From Pseudomonas sp. Os17 (GTDB lineage Bacteria > Pseudomonadota > Gammaproteobacteria > Pseudomonadales > Pseudomonadaceae): a stretch of 64,000 nt of DNA. The notes under the pieces are model-generated. The model saw only the letters and a list, made by a program, of their open reading frames with translations, did not search any database and was not told where the DNA came from. This document shows positions 18,578-25,889 of this stretch, one piece after another (the stretch's first letter is position 1; each line of letters starts with the position of its first letter). Location: positions 1,801,501 to 1,865,500 of the forward strand of contig NZ_AP014627.1 of NCBI RefSeq assembly GCF_001547895.1. The letters are read 5' to 3'. The position numbers and the translations under genes were made by a program.

Positions 18578-18688
18578 ATGTTCGTGAGGGCTATTTTCGG
18601 GGGCGTGTTACAAGGCACCGAGACTGTTGCTGTTCGCCCAGGTTGTGTGCCTGAGATCGGTGTTTGCAATGTGGAGAGACACCGGTGA
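18578..18688 (+). CDS. Possible 36-residue small ORF between pseC and pseF
   Basis: ATG 18578 begins 4 nt after the pseC stop, with GGAG 6 nt upstream. It runs 36 codons to TGA 18686-18688, overlapping the GTG start of pseF (18685) by 4 nt. The peptide begins MFVRAIFGGVLQGTE and has no recognised domain or clear membrane segment. It fills the whole 110-bp gap in an otherwise tightly packed operon. It may be a small protein, a coupling leader, or coincidence. Confidence 0.33.
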   Translation: MFVRAIFGGVLQGTETVAVRPGCVPEIGVCNVERHR

Positions 18689-19392
18689 GTTGCGTGGCGT
18701 TGATTCCAGCCCGAGGCGGCAGCAAGCGTATTGCCCGCAAGAACCTCAAGGCCTTCGATGGCGTGCCGATGCTCGCGCGCTCCATCGACAAGGCGCTGAG
18801 CTGCGGGTTGTTCCGGCAGGTGGTGGTCAGTACCGATGACCCCGAGATCGCGGAGCTGGCGCTCGCCTGTGGGGCCGAGGTGCCCTTCATCCGGCCGCCG
18901 GCCCTGGCGGATGACTTCACTGGCACTGCGGCGGTGATTGTCCATGCCTTGCAGGCGTTGCGGGAACAGGGGCGGGAATACGAGTACGCCTGTTGCATCT
19001 ATGCCACGGCGCCCTTGCTGCAGGCACGTTATCTGCGTCAGGGGCTGGAGATGTTGATGCGACGCCCGGACAAGGGATTCGCCTTTTCGGTGTGCGGTTT
19101 CGGCTTTCCCGTGCAGCGGGCGTTGATCCTCGATGAGCAAGGGGCGCTCGATGCGCTGTATCCGCAGTTTCGTCAAAGCCGCTCCCAGGATCTGCCCGCG
19201 GCCTATCAGGATGCGGCGCAGTTCTATTGGGGCCGGAGCCAGGCCTGGCTGCAGGGCGAGGTGCTGTTCTCGCCTCGCAGCCTGCCGGTGATCCTGCCCC
19301 GGCATCTGGTGCAGGACATCGATACCGAAGAGGACTGGCGCCGCGCTGAATACCTGTATGCCGCGCTCAAGGCCGGGGGAGAGCTGGAGTGA
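18685..19392 (+). CDS. pseF: Pseudaminic acid cytidylyltransferase
   Basis: A 235-residue CMP-sugar synthetase that activates pseudaminic acid with CTP, the last step before transfer. The N-terminal signature is VALIPARGGSKRIARKN (nucleotide binding). VVVSTDDPEIAELA near residue 47 and DAAQFYWG near residue 174 are family-typical. I chose GTG 18685 because the conserved domain starts there and GGAG lies 9 bp upstream; an upstream ATG at 18664 would add seven unlikely residues. The stop overlaps the pseG start (GTGA). Confidence 0.92.
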   Translation: MSCVALIPARGGSKRIARKNLKAFDGVPMLARSIDKALSCGLFRQVVVSTDDPEIAELALACGAEVPFIRPPALADDFTGTAAVIVHALQALREQGREYEYACCIYATAPLLQARYLRQGLEMLMRRPDKGFAFSVCGFGFPVQRALILDEQGALDALYPQFRQSRSQDLPAAYQDAAQFYWGRSQAWLQGEVLFSPRSLPVILPRHLVQDIDTEEDWRRAEYLYAALKAGGELE

Positions 19393-20894
19393 GGCTGCTG
19401 ATCCGCGCCGACGCCTCGCCGGCCATCGGCAGTGGCCATGTGGCTCGCTGCCTGACCCTGGCCCAGGAGCTGCGCCGCCAGGGCGCCAGCGTGGCATTCG
19501 CCTGTCGGCGTCTGCCCGGGCATCGCCTGGAGGCGCTGCAGGCCGAGGGGTTCCAGACCTTTGAATTGCCGGATCGCTATGCCGACGAGCATCCCGAACT
19601 GGGGATCGAGACGCCCTTGCCCTGGCAGGCGGACATCGCCGCATTGCAGCAGGCGCTGGCCACTCAAGCAGCCTTCGATTGGGTGCTGGTGGACCATTAC
19701 GGCCTTGATCATCAATGGCAGAGTGCGGCTCGGCAGTGGGCGCCGAGGATCGCCGCCATCGACGATCTGGCCAACCGCAGGCATGCCGTGGACCTGTTGC
19801 TGGACCAGAATTTCAGCGGCAGCGCCCAGGCCTATGCCGGGTTGCATGACGAGCGCTGCCGGACCCTGTTCGGCCCGCATTTCGCCTTGCTGCGCGAAGA
19901 GTTCCGACGTCCCGCGGTCCCGATTCGTCCCCAGCCGCGGCGGATGCTGGTGAACTTCGGTGGCTTCGATGCCGCCGGTCAGACCCATAAGGCGATGTTG
20001 GCGCTGGCGGATTTCCATCAGTTGCAGGTGGATTTCGTCGCCGGCAGCGGCAACCCGGACTGGCAGGCCATGCAGGCCCTGGCCGCCGAGCGGCCGCACT
20101 GGCGCCTGCACAGCTATGTGAAGAATTTTGCCGCTCTGCTGGCCGAGGCCGATCTGTGCCTGGGCGCCGGGGGCGGTACCAGTTGGGAGCGCGCGGTGCT
20201 GGGTGTGCCCACGCTGTGCATCACCGTGGCCGGCAACCAGGAGCTCAATGCGCGCTTGCTGGCCGAAACCGGTGCCCACTTGTATCTGGGGCCTTGTGAG
20301 CAGGTCAGTGTGGAGCAGGTGCGTCAGGCGGTGAGCCTGCTGCTGGACAATCCATGGTTGCGTCAGAGCCTGGCCCGGCGGGCCCGTGAACTGGTGGATG
20401 GCCGTGGCGTGCAACGCGTGGCAGCGGCTTTGTTCACCGCCGCGCTGCGCTTGCGTCCGGCGACCCTGGATGATGCCCGCCTGCTGTTCGACGGGCGCAA
20501 TGCCGAGCTTGTCCGGTGTTGGTCACAGCAGCCCGGGACGCTTGAGTGGCCGGACCATCTGCGCTGGCTGGAGGCTTGTCTGAAGGATCCGCAGCGTTTG
20601 TTGCTGATTGCGCAAGTGCCCGAGGGGCCGGTGGGGGTGCTGCGCTATGACCGCCAAGGCGTGCAGGCCGAGGTGTCGATCTACCTGTTTGCCGAGCGCC
20701 TGGGCCTGGGCTGGGGGGCTGCGTTGCTGGAGCAGGGCGAGGCATGCCTGATGCGCCATTGGCCCGATGTGCAACGCCTGGGGGCCCGTGTGTTGGCAGA
20801 AAACCAGGTTTCACTGGCGTTGTTTCGCCGCGCCGGCTACCGCCAGGCACCCTGCGAATTCACCCGTGTATTGAAGGAATCTCTGGATGACTAG
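19389..20894 (+). CDS. pseG: Bifunctional PseG (UDP-sugar hydrolase) - PseH (N-acetyltransferase) fusion
   Basis: A 501-residue protein, about 150 longer than ordinary PseG. Residues 1-345 are PseG, which releases UDP from UDP-2,4-diacetamido-2,4,6-trideoxy-beta-L-altrose. IRADASPAIGSGHVARCL includes His17, the catalytic base known in C. jejuni PseG, and GAGGGTSWERAVLGVP near residue 260 is the UDP-binding region. Residues of about 350-501 are a GNAT acetyltransferase: RLRPATLDDARLLFDGRNA, then LGLGWGAALLEQGE (acetyl-CoA loop) and NQVSLALFRRAGYRQ. This is the size and type of PseH, which acetylates N-4. The two activities are the third and fourth pathway steps, so the fusion is functionally sensible. 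The start is GTG. Confidence 0.9.
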   Translation: MRLLIRADASPAIGSGHVARCLTLAQELRRQGASVAFACRRLPGHRLEALQAEGFQTFELPDRYADEHPELGIETPLPWQADIAALQQALATQAAFDWVLVDHYGLDHQWQSAARQWAPRIAAIDDLANRRHAVDLLLDQNFSGSAQAYAGLHDERCRTLFGPHFALLREEFRRPAVPIRPQPRRMLVNFGGFDAAGQTHKAMLALADFHQLQVDFVAGSGNPDWQAMQALAAERPHWRLHSYVKNFAALLAEADLCLGAGGGTSWERAVLGVPTLCITVAGNQELNARLLAETGAHLYLGPCEQVSVEQVRQAVSLLLDNPWLRQSLARRARELVDGRGVQRVAAALFTAALRLRPATLDDARLLFDGRNAELVRCWSQQPGTLEWPDHLRWLEACLKDPQRLLLIAQVPEGPVGVLRYDRQGVQAEVSIYLFAERLGLGWGAALLEQGEACLMRHWPDVQRLGARVLAENQVSLALFRRAGYRQAPCEFTRVLKESLDD

Positions 20895-21939
20895 TTTCAA
20901 GATCGGCTCGCGCTCTGTAGGCGCCGGTGCGGCGCCGCTGATCATCGCCGAGATGAGCGGCAACCATAATCAGTCGCTGGAGGTGGCCCTGCAGATCGTC
21001 GAGGCCGCGGCCCGGGCCGGTGCCCATGCCCTGAAGTTGCAGACCTACACCGCCGATACCATGACCCTGGATCTGGATCAGGGCGAGTTCTTCATCAAGG
21101 ACCCGGACAGTCTCTGGGCCGGTTCATCCCTCTATGACCTTTATCAACGCGCCCATACGCCCTGGGAGTGGCACGCGCCGATCTTCGCCCGGGCGCGGGA
21201 GCTGGGCATGCTGGCGTTTTCCACTCCGTTCGACGAGAGCGCGGTGGATTTTCTCGAGAGCCTCGACGTCCCGGCCTACAAGATCGCCAGTTTTGAAAAC
21301 ACCGACCTGCCCTTGATTCGTCGGGTCGCCGCCACCGGCAAGCCGCTGATCATCTCCACCGGCATGGCCAGCATCGCCGAGCTGGACGAAAGTGTCCGGG
21401 CCGCGCGCCAGGCCGGTTGCCGGGATCTGGTGCTGCTCAAGTGCACCAGCACCTATCCGGCATCACCGGCCAACAGCAACCTGCTGACCATTCCCCACCT
21501 GCGGGAGCTGTTCGGCTGTGAAGTGGGGCTGTCCGACCACAGCATGGGGGTTGGCGTATCGGTGGCGGCGGTGGCCCTGGGAGCGACGGTGATCGAAAAG
21601 CACTTCACCCTGGACCGTTCGGCCGGTGGGGTCGACGCCAGTTTTTCCCTGGAGCCGGGGGAGTTGGCCAGTCTGGTGGTAGAGACCGAGCGTGCCTGGC
21701 AAGCCATGGGGCAGGTGCGCTATGGCGCTACCCAGGCGGAAAAGCAGTCGCTGATGTACCGCCGGTCGCTGTATGTCACCCGGGACATGCAGGCCGGAGA
21801 GCTGTTCAGCGCCGACAACCTGCGGGCGATCCGTCCCGGGCTGGGGCTGGCTCCCAAGCACTACGACGCGCTGCTCGGCCGCCGCGCGCGGAAGGTACTC
21901 AAGCGCGGCACCGCACTGGACTGGGCATTCGTCGAATAG
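20887..21939 (+). CDS. pseI: Pseudaminic acid synthase
   Basis: A 350-residue NeuB-family enzyme that condenses the diacetamido-altrose with phosphoenolpyruvate to give pseudaminic acid. PLIIAEMSGNHNQSLE near residue 18 and HALKLQTYTADTMTLD near residue 46 are the PEP-binding strands. STGMASIAELDESV near residue 158, LLKCTSTYPA near residue 182 and LSDHSMGVGVSVAAVALGA near residue 218 are typical. A C-terminal SAF (antifreeze-like) domain runs from about residue 290 to the end. The start overlaps the pseG/H stop by 8 bp. It closes the tightly coupled pse run; a 231-bp gap follows. Confidence 0.93.
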   Translation: MTSFKIGSRSVGAGAAPLIIAEMSGNHNQSLEVALQIVEAAARAGAHALKLQTYTADTMTLDLDQGEFFIKDPDSLWAGSSLYDLYQRAHTPWEWHAPIFARARELGMLAFSTPFDESAVDFLESLDVPAYKIASFENTDLPLIRRVAATGKPLIISTGMASIAELDESVRAARQAGCRDLVLLKCTSTYPASPANSNLLTIPHLRELFGCEVGLSDHSMGVGVSVAAVALGATVIEKHFTLDRSAGGVDASFSLEPGELASLVVETERAWQAMGQVRYGATQAEKQSLMYRRSLYVTRDMQAGELFSADNLRAIRPGLGLAPKHYDALLGRRARKVLKRGTALDWAFVE

Positions 21940-22115
21940 GCCTTTGTGTAGCTGATTCGGCAAAATGGCGTGACCTGTGAGTCATAACGTGCATCTTCAC
22001 TGTATTGTATTGCCCGGGAAGATGGCGCCAGCCCTGCGTGACAGGACCCGTGATAGCCCTTTGTTCTTCCCGATGCCGTTGTGTTCGGCGCAAGTATCTG
22101 TGTTTCTTTCGGCAG

Positions 22116-22140
22116 CCCCTGCTCAGTGACTGAGCGGGGG
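22116..22140 (+). terminator. GC-rich hairpin upstream of the FabH-like gene
   Basis: CCCCTGCTCA (22116-22125) pairs with TGAGCGGGGG (22131-22140), ten pairs with one G-U, around a GTGAC loop. No T tract follows. It lies 30 bp before the FabH-like start, so it could attenuate or protect the mRNA as well as terminate pse transcripts. The rest of the gap 21940-22170 shows no ORF and only a weak -24/-12 look-alike at 22024-22037. Confidence 0.4.
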
Positions 22141-22170
22141 TATTGAGCTGTTTATTATTGGGAAGCCGTA

Positions 22171-23097
22171 ATGATTGGCATAAAAAGCATTGCGAGCTAC
22201 GTGCCTGTAGCCGGCGTGGACAATTACGCACAAGGTGCAAAATTCGCCAAGGATGAAGACTTCATCCTGGGCAAGATCGGTTCTGCTTTTCTGCCGCGCA
22301 AAGACGCCGGGCAAGAGACTTCCGATCTGTGTGTCGAAGCGGTCAATGCCCTGTTCGCCAGTAACCCGGAGCTCAAGCGCGAAGCCATCGACGTATTGAT
22401 CGTGGTCACCCAGAACGGAGACGAGGAAGGGTTGCCCCACACCGCCGCGATCGTGCAGGACAAATTGGGCCTGCCGACTACCGTCGCGGCTTTCGATATC
22501 TCCCTGGGCTGTTCCGGGTATGTCTACGGTATCTATGCCATCAAGGGCTTCATGGAAGCTGCGGGCCTGAAAAACGGCCTGTTGGTCACCGCCGATCCCT
22601 ATTCGAAGATCGTCGATCCCGAAGATCGCAACACCACCATGCTGTTCGGCGATGCCGCCACTGCCACCTGGCTGGGCGAGGGCGCGACCTGGCAGTTGGG
22701 CAAGGCCAAGTTCGGCACCGACGGTTCCGGCGCTCCGCACCTGAAGGTCAGCGATGGCGTGTTCTTCATGAACGGTCGTCAGGTGTTCAACTTCGCGTTG
22801 CTCAAGGTGCCGGCGCATCTGCATGAGTTGCTGGCCGAGTCGGGCTTGCAGCCGGACGATATCGATGCGTTCTGCATTCACCAGGGCAGTGCGGCCATTG
22901 TCGACGCCGTGGCCCGGCGCTTTGAGGGCGATCCGGACAAGTTCATCAAGGACATGGTGGAAACCGGTAATACGGTTTCCTCGAGCATTCCGCTGTTGCT
23001 GGAAAAACACATGTTCGATTCCAGCTGGAAGCGCGTGGCCTTGAGTGGCTTTGGCGTTGGCCTGTCCTGGGGCTCGGCGATCATCTATCGCGCCTGA
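22171..23097 (+). CDS. 3-oxoacyl-ACP synthase III (FabH)-like protein of the flagellin glycosylation locus
   Basis: A 308-residue thiolase-fold condensing enzyme. The FabH-type triad is complete: Cys114 in FDISLGCSGYVYG, His237 in FCIHQGS and Asn267 in VETGNTVSSSIPLLL. FabH homologues occur beside flagellin glycosyltransferases in P. syringae (the orf3 position), where an acyl group decorates the flagellin sugar. A role in making an acyl group for the glycan is therefore likely here; its acyl-CoA, acceptor and carrier are unknown. It is a separate unit, followed directly by a strong terminator. Confidence 0.85.
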   Translation: MIGIKSIASYVPVAGVDNYAQGAKFAKDEDFILGKIGSAFLPRKDAGQETSDLCVEAVNALFASNPELKREAIDVLIVVTQNGDEEGLPHTAAIVQDKLGLPTTVAAFDISLGCSGYVYGIYAIKGFMEAAGLKNGLLVTADPYSKIVDPEDRNTTMLFGDAATATWLGEGATWQLGKAKFGTDGSGAPHLKVSDGVFFMNGRQVFNFALLKVPAHLHELLAESGLQPDDIDAFCIHQGSAAIVDAVARRFEGDPDKFIKDMVETGNTVSSSIPLLLEKHMFDSSWKRVALSGFGVGLSWGSAIIYRA

Positions 23098-23120
23098 GTT
23101 CCCGTTCCCGGCGGTACATG

Positions 23121-23156
23121 TAGCGCTCAAGGTGTAATCTTGAGCGCTATTTTTTT
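23121..23156 (+). terminator. Rho-independent terminator after the FabH-like gene
   Basis: A perfect 11-bp stem (TAGCGCTCAAG at 23121-23131, CTTGAGCGCTA at 23139-23149) with a 7-nt loop is followed by T7 (23150-23156). It lies 23 bp after the FabH-like stop and 23 bp before maf, so maf needs its own promoter or readthrough. Confidence 0.9.
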
Positions 23157-23179
23157 GCGCGAGTGATAGGCGAGGCAGC

Positions 23180-24466
23180 ATGAGCGATAGCTTGGAACAC
23201 AATGCCCAGGTACTGAGGGAGCGCTGGCCGGCGCTGCTGGAGCGGCTGTTGGCTGAGGACAGTGCCGTATTGCAGGCGGATCTGGTGGAAGGCCTGGGGT
23301 CGACCCTGAGCGTCGCCGGTATCCAGCTCACCAGCCGTCATGATCGCACTCGCGAGGCTCGTACTCAGGCGGCCAGTCTGCCCGAGGCGCCTGTCCTGCA
23401 TCTGTATGGCTGCGGCCTGGGGGATCTGCAACTGGCGTTGCTTGAGCGACCGGGGCTGACGCGACTTTACGTGCATATTCTCAACGGCGCGCTGTTCAAG
23501 CTGGTGCTGCAGTTGCTCGATCAGCAGTTCTGGTTGGCCGATCCGCGGGTCGAGCTGCTCTACGCCGGCGACCTGTCGGAGATTCAGCTGCCATTCTTTG
23601 CCCTGCCGTCCGAGTTGGTGCTGGCCGATGATTACAGCGCGAAGATTCGCGACCGATTGGTCAGTGAGACTCATGTGACGTTCAACAACCGCCTGTTCAC
23701 CGAGGAGGCGGGTGTCGCCGAGCGCCTGGCTGCCGTCGAGCCGTGGGTGCGGGCTGATGCCGATGTCGCCGAGTTGTTTGGCCGCGATAGCGGGCGCGAG
23801 GTTTTTGTGATCGCGACCGGTCCGAGCCTGGAGCAGCATTTTGCAGCCTTGCGGGCATTGCGCGAACGGCCGCAACGACCGTTGCTGATCTGTGTCGACA
23901 CCGCGTATCAGCCCCTGCAGCGCCACGGCATTCAGCCGGATGTGGTGGTGAGTATCGATCAGCGTATTTCCAGCCGGCATCTTCCGGCTCAGGACAGTGC
24001 CAGCACGACCCTCGTGTACATGCCTCTGGCGGATCCGCGGGTGCTTGAAGGCTGGCAGGGGCCACGTTACGTCGCTTACTCGGCCAGCCCGGTCTTTGCG
24101 TCTTTGCGTCAGCGATGGCCTAAGGCGCAGTTGCATGCCGGAGGCAGCGTGATCCATCCCGCGGTGGACCTGGCGGTGAAGATGGGAGGGCGGCGGATCA
24201 CGTTGTTCGGTGCGGATTTTGCCTTTCCGATGGATCGAACCCATGCCGGCTGGCAGGACGGCGACCTGGGGCCGCAACTCAAGGCCGCCAAGCATTGGGT
24301 GCTGGACGGCAACGGGCAGCGAGTCAAGACCCAGCTCAATTTCCGCAGCTACCTGTGCGAGTTGGAGCGCTACATCCAGAGTCAGCCCGAGGTCAGGTTT
24401 TTCAATACCAGTCGCAGCGGCGCCATGATCGCGGGCACCACCTTCCATGAGGATTTTGTCCAATGA
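23180..24466 (+). CDS. Motility accessory factor (Maf/DUF115) family flagellin glycosyltransferase
   Basis: A 428-residue protein. The MAF/DUF115 core begins near residue 205 with REVFVIATGPSLEQHF, then LLICVDTAYQPLQRHGIQPDVVVSIDQ, and GGSVIHPAVDLAVKMGGRRITLFGADF near residue 320. Maf proteins transfer nonulosonic acids such as pseudaminic acid to Ser/Thr of flagellin. The pse genes immediately upstream give the matching donor, and fliC downstream the acceptor. It is shorter than typical Campylobacter Maf proteins (about 600 residues or more), having a compact N-terminal part. It overlaps the next gene by 4 bp (ATGA). Confidence 0.85.
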   Translation: MSDSLEHNAQVLRERWPALLERLLAEDSAVLQADLVEGLGSTLSVAGIQLTSRHDRTREARTQAASLPEAPVLHLYGCGLGDLQLALLERPGLTRLYVHILNGALFKLVLQLLDQQFWLADPRVELLYAGDLSEIQLPFFALPSELVLADDYSAKIRDRLVSETHVTFNNRLFTEEAGVAERLAAVEPWVRADADVAELFGRDSGREVFVIATGPSLEQHFAALRALRERPQRPLLICVDTAYQPLQRHGIQPDVVVSIDQRISSRHLPAQDSASTTLVYMPLADPRVLEGWQGPRYVAYSASPVFASLRQRWPKAQLHAGGSVIHPAVDLAVKMGGRRITLFGADFAFPMDRTHAGWQDGDLGPQLKAAKHWVLDGNGQRVKTQLNFRSYLCELERYIQSQPEVRFFNTSRSGAMIAGTTFHEDFVQ

Positions 24467-24732
24467 GCCGGCTTGAGTCTCTGATCGCCCGTGCCCGGGA
24501 GGTTGCCGATCTGTTCCGCCTGGGACGGGAGGTCGAAGCGGCGGTGAACATGATCGAGCTGTTCGACCCGGTGCAAGGCCTGGTCGATGTTGCCCCTCTG
24601 GCGGTTCAGCAGGAGTGGTCCGGGTTGCTGAGTCTGATGCTCAAGTGTCAGGAGGCGCAGGATTGGCTGGGCCTGGCCGACTACCTGGAGTACGAGTTGG
24701 TGGAGTGGCTGTCCATGGCATTTGGAGATTGA
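24463..24732 (+). CDS. Small acidic protein of unknown function, coupled to maf
   Basis: An 89-residue acidic, Leu-rich and probably all-helical protein (MSRLESLIARAREVADLFR at the start, LEYELVEWLSMAFGD at the end). There is no signal peptide or membrane segment and I do not recognise a domain. Its ATG overlaps the maf stop (ATGA), so the two are translated together, and a terminator follows. A helper or partner of Maf or flagellin is a reasonable guess from position only. Confidence 0.72.
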   Translation: MSRLESLIARAREVADLFRLGREVEAAVNMIELFDPVQGLVDVAPLAVQQEWSGLLSLMLKCQEAQDWLGLADYLEYELVEWLSMAFGD

Positions 24733-24790
24733 GGATTAGGCGCATCAGGCGGGTTTTGGTGGGGTTTTTCTGGCGTCATTTTTTAGTTGG

Positions 24791-24814
24791 ACAAGGGTTT
24801 AACCCCTTGTTTTT
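24791..24814 (+). terminator. Rho-independent terminator after the maf operon
   Basis: ACAAGGG (24791-24797) pairs with CCCTTGT (24804-24810) around TTTAAC, followed by T4. An overlapping alternative stem exists: CCCCTTG (24803-24809) can instead pair with CAAGGGG (24815-24821) around T5. It isolates maf and the 89-residue gene from fliC. Confidence 0.72.
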
Positions 24815-24856
24815 CAAGGGGTGGCAGGGTGATGGCAAATATTTTTGAAAAAGCCC

Positions 24857-24883
24857 TAAAGCAACTTGCATTACCGACGATAA
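24857..24883 (+). promoter_or_regulatory. Sigma-28 (FliA) promoter of fliC
   Basis: TAAA (24857-24860), 15-bp spacer, GACGATAA (24876-24883). This matches TAAA-N15-GCCGATAA with one mismatch in the -10 element. It lies 82 bp upstream of the fliC ATG with a clear AACGAGGAATT ribosome site in between. It fits the known FliA dependence of flagellin genes; fliA itself is at 53225. Confidence 0.9.
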
Positions 24884-24964
24884 CTATTACGAAGGTTCTC
24901 TAGGCCATTACCCGGCGGTTGCCAGGGCCGGAAGCCGCAGTACCCAACCAACGAGGAATTCGTC

Positions 24965-25816
24965 ATGGCTTTAACAGTAAACACTAACGTCACGTCGTTG
25001 AACGTTCAGAAGAACCTGAACCGCGCTTCCGACGCTCTGTCGACTTCGATGACTCGCCTGTCTTCCGGCCTGAAAATCAACAGTGCAAAAGACGACGCCG
25101 CCGGCCTGCAGATCGCTACCCGTATGACCTCGCAGATCCGTGGTCAGACCATGGCAATCAAAAACGCCAACGACGGTATCTCCATCGCCCAGACCGCTGA
25201 AGGCGCGATGCAAGAGTCCACCAACATCCTGCAGCGTATGCGTGAACTGGCAGTTCAGTCGCGAAACGACTCCAACGGTACTCAAGACCGTGTTGCTCTG
25301 AACAAAGAATTTGCTCAGATGTCGGACGAGCTGACTCGTATCGCCAAGTCGACCAACCTGAACGGCAAGAACCTGATCGACGGTACTGCTGGCACCATGA
25401 CCTTCCAGGTAGGTTCCAACACTGGCGCTACCAACCAGATCACCATCACTTTGGCCAGCGGCTTCGACGCTGCAACCCTGAGCGTGGGTTCGGCGACCAT
25501 CGCCATCACCGGTACTGACAGCACCACTGCTGAAGCCAGCACCAAAGCTGCAATGGACGCTATCGACAAGGCGCTGCAGACCATCAACTCCAGCCGTGCC
25601 GACCTCGGTGCTGCCCAGAACCGTCTGACCAGCACCATCTCCAACCTGCAGAACATCAACGAAAACGCCAGTGCTGCACTGGGTCGCGTACAAGATACCG
25701 ACTTCGCTGCTGAAACTGCCCAGCTGACCAAGCAGCAGACTCTGCAACAAGCTTCGACCGCAGTTCTGGCCCAGGCCAACCAACTGCCGTCCGCTGTACT
25801 GAAACTGCTTCAGTAA
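24965..25816 (+). CDS. fliC: Flagellin
   Basis: A 283-residue filament subunit. The N-terminal D0/D1 region (MALTVNTNVTSLNVQKNL) and the C-terminal D1/D0 region (AQLTKQQTLQQASTAVLAQ to the end) are well conserved. The surface-exposed middle, about residues 140-195, is short and rich in Thr, Ser and Ala, so this is a compact flagellin. Those Thr/Ser residues are the likely O-glycosylation targets of the upstream enzymes. Residues 30-51 correspond to the flg22 epitope region (RLSSGLKINSAKDDAAGL core). Codon use is less GC-extreme than in neighbours, as expected for a very highly expressed gene. It has its own sigma-28 promoter and terminator. Confidence 0.98.
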   Translation: MALTVNTNVTSLNVQKNLNRASDALSTSMTRLSSGLKINSAKDDAAGLQIATRMTSQIRGQTMAIKNANDGISIAQTAEGAMQESTNILQRMRELAVQSRNDSNGTQDRVALNKEFAQMSDELTRIAKSTNLNGKNLIDGTAGTMTFQVGSNTGATNQITITLASGFDAATLSVGSATIAITGTDSTTAEASTKAAMDAIDKALQTINSSRADLGAAQNRLTSTISNLQNINENASAALGRVQDTDFAAETAQLTKQQTLQQASTAVLAQANQLPSAVLKLLQ

Positions 25817-25833
25817 TAGCTGGCTAAGCTTTG

Positions 25834-25870
25834 GCGGGGGAGTGCGCTGGTCGTGCTCTCTCGCTTTTTT
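25834..25870 (+). terminator. Rho-independent terminator after fliC
   Basis: A 13-bp stem (25834-25846 with 25852-25864, including four G-U pairs), 5-nt loop, then T6 at 25865-25870. It begins 18 bp after the fliC stop and ends just before flaG, so flaG is probably expressed by readthrough at a lower level than flagellin. Confidence 0.85.
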
Positions 25871-25889
25871 ACTTTAAGAGGTGATGGAC

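Noticed and set aside
22024..22037. GG-N10-GC sequence upstream of the FabH-like gene
   Set aside because: TGGCGC and CTGC flanks are weak compared with the five good sigma-54 sites in the window, and such spacing is frequent by chance in GC-rich DNA.
4197..24732. Glycosylation block considered as a recently acquired genomic island
   Set aside because: GC-rich composition and codon use by eye are like the flanking flagellar genes, and there are no tRNA, integrase, insertion sequence or direct repeats at its edges. Older exchange of the block is possible but not visible.
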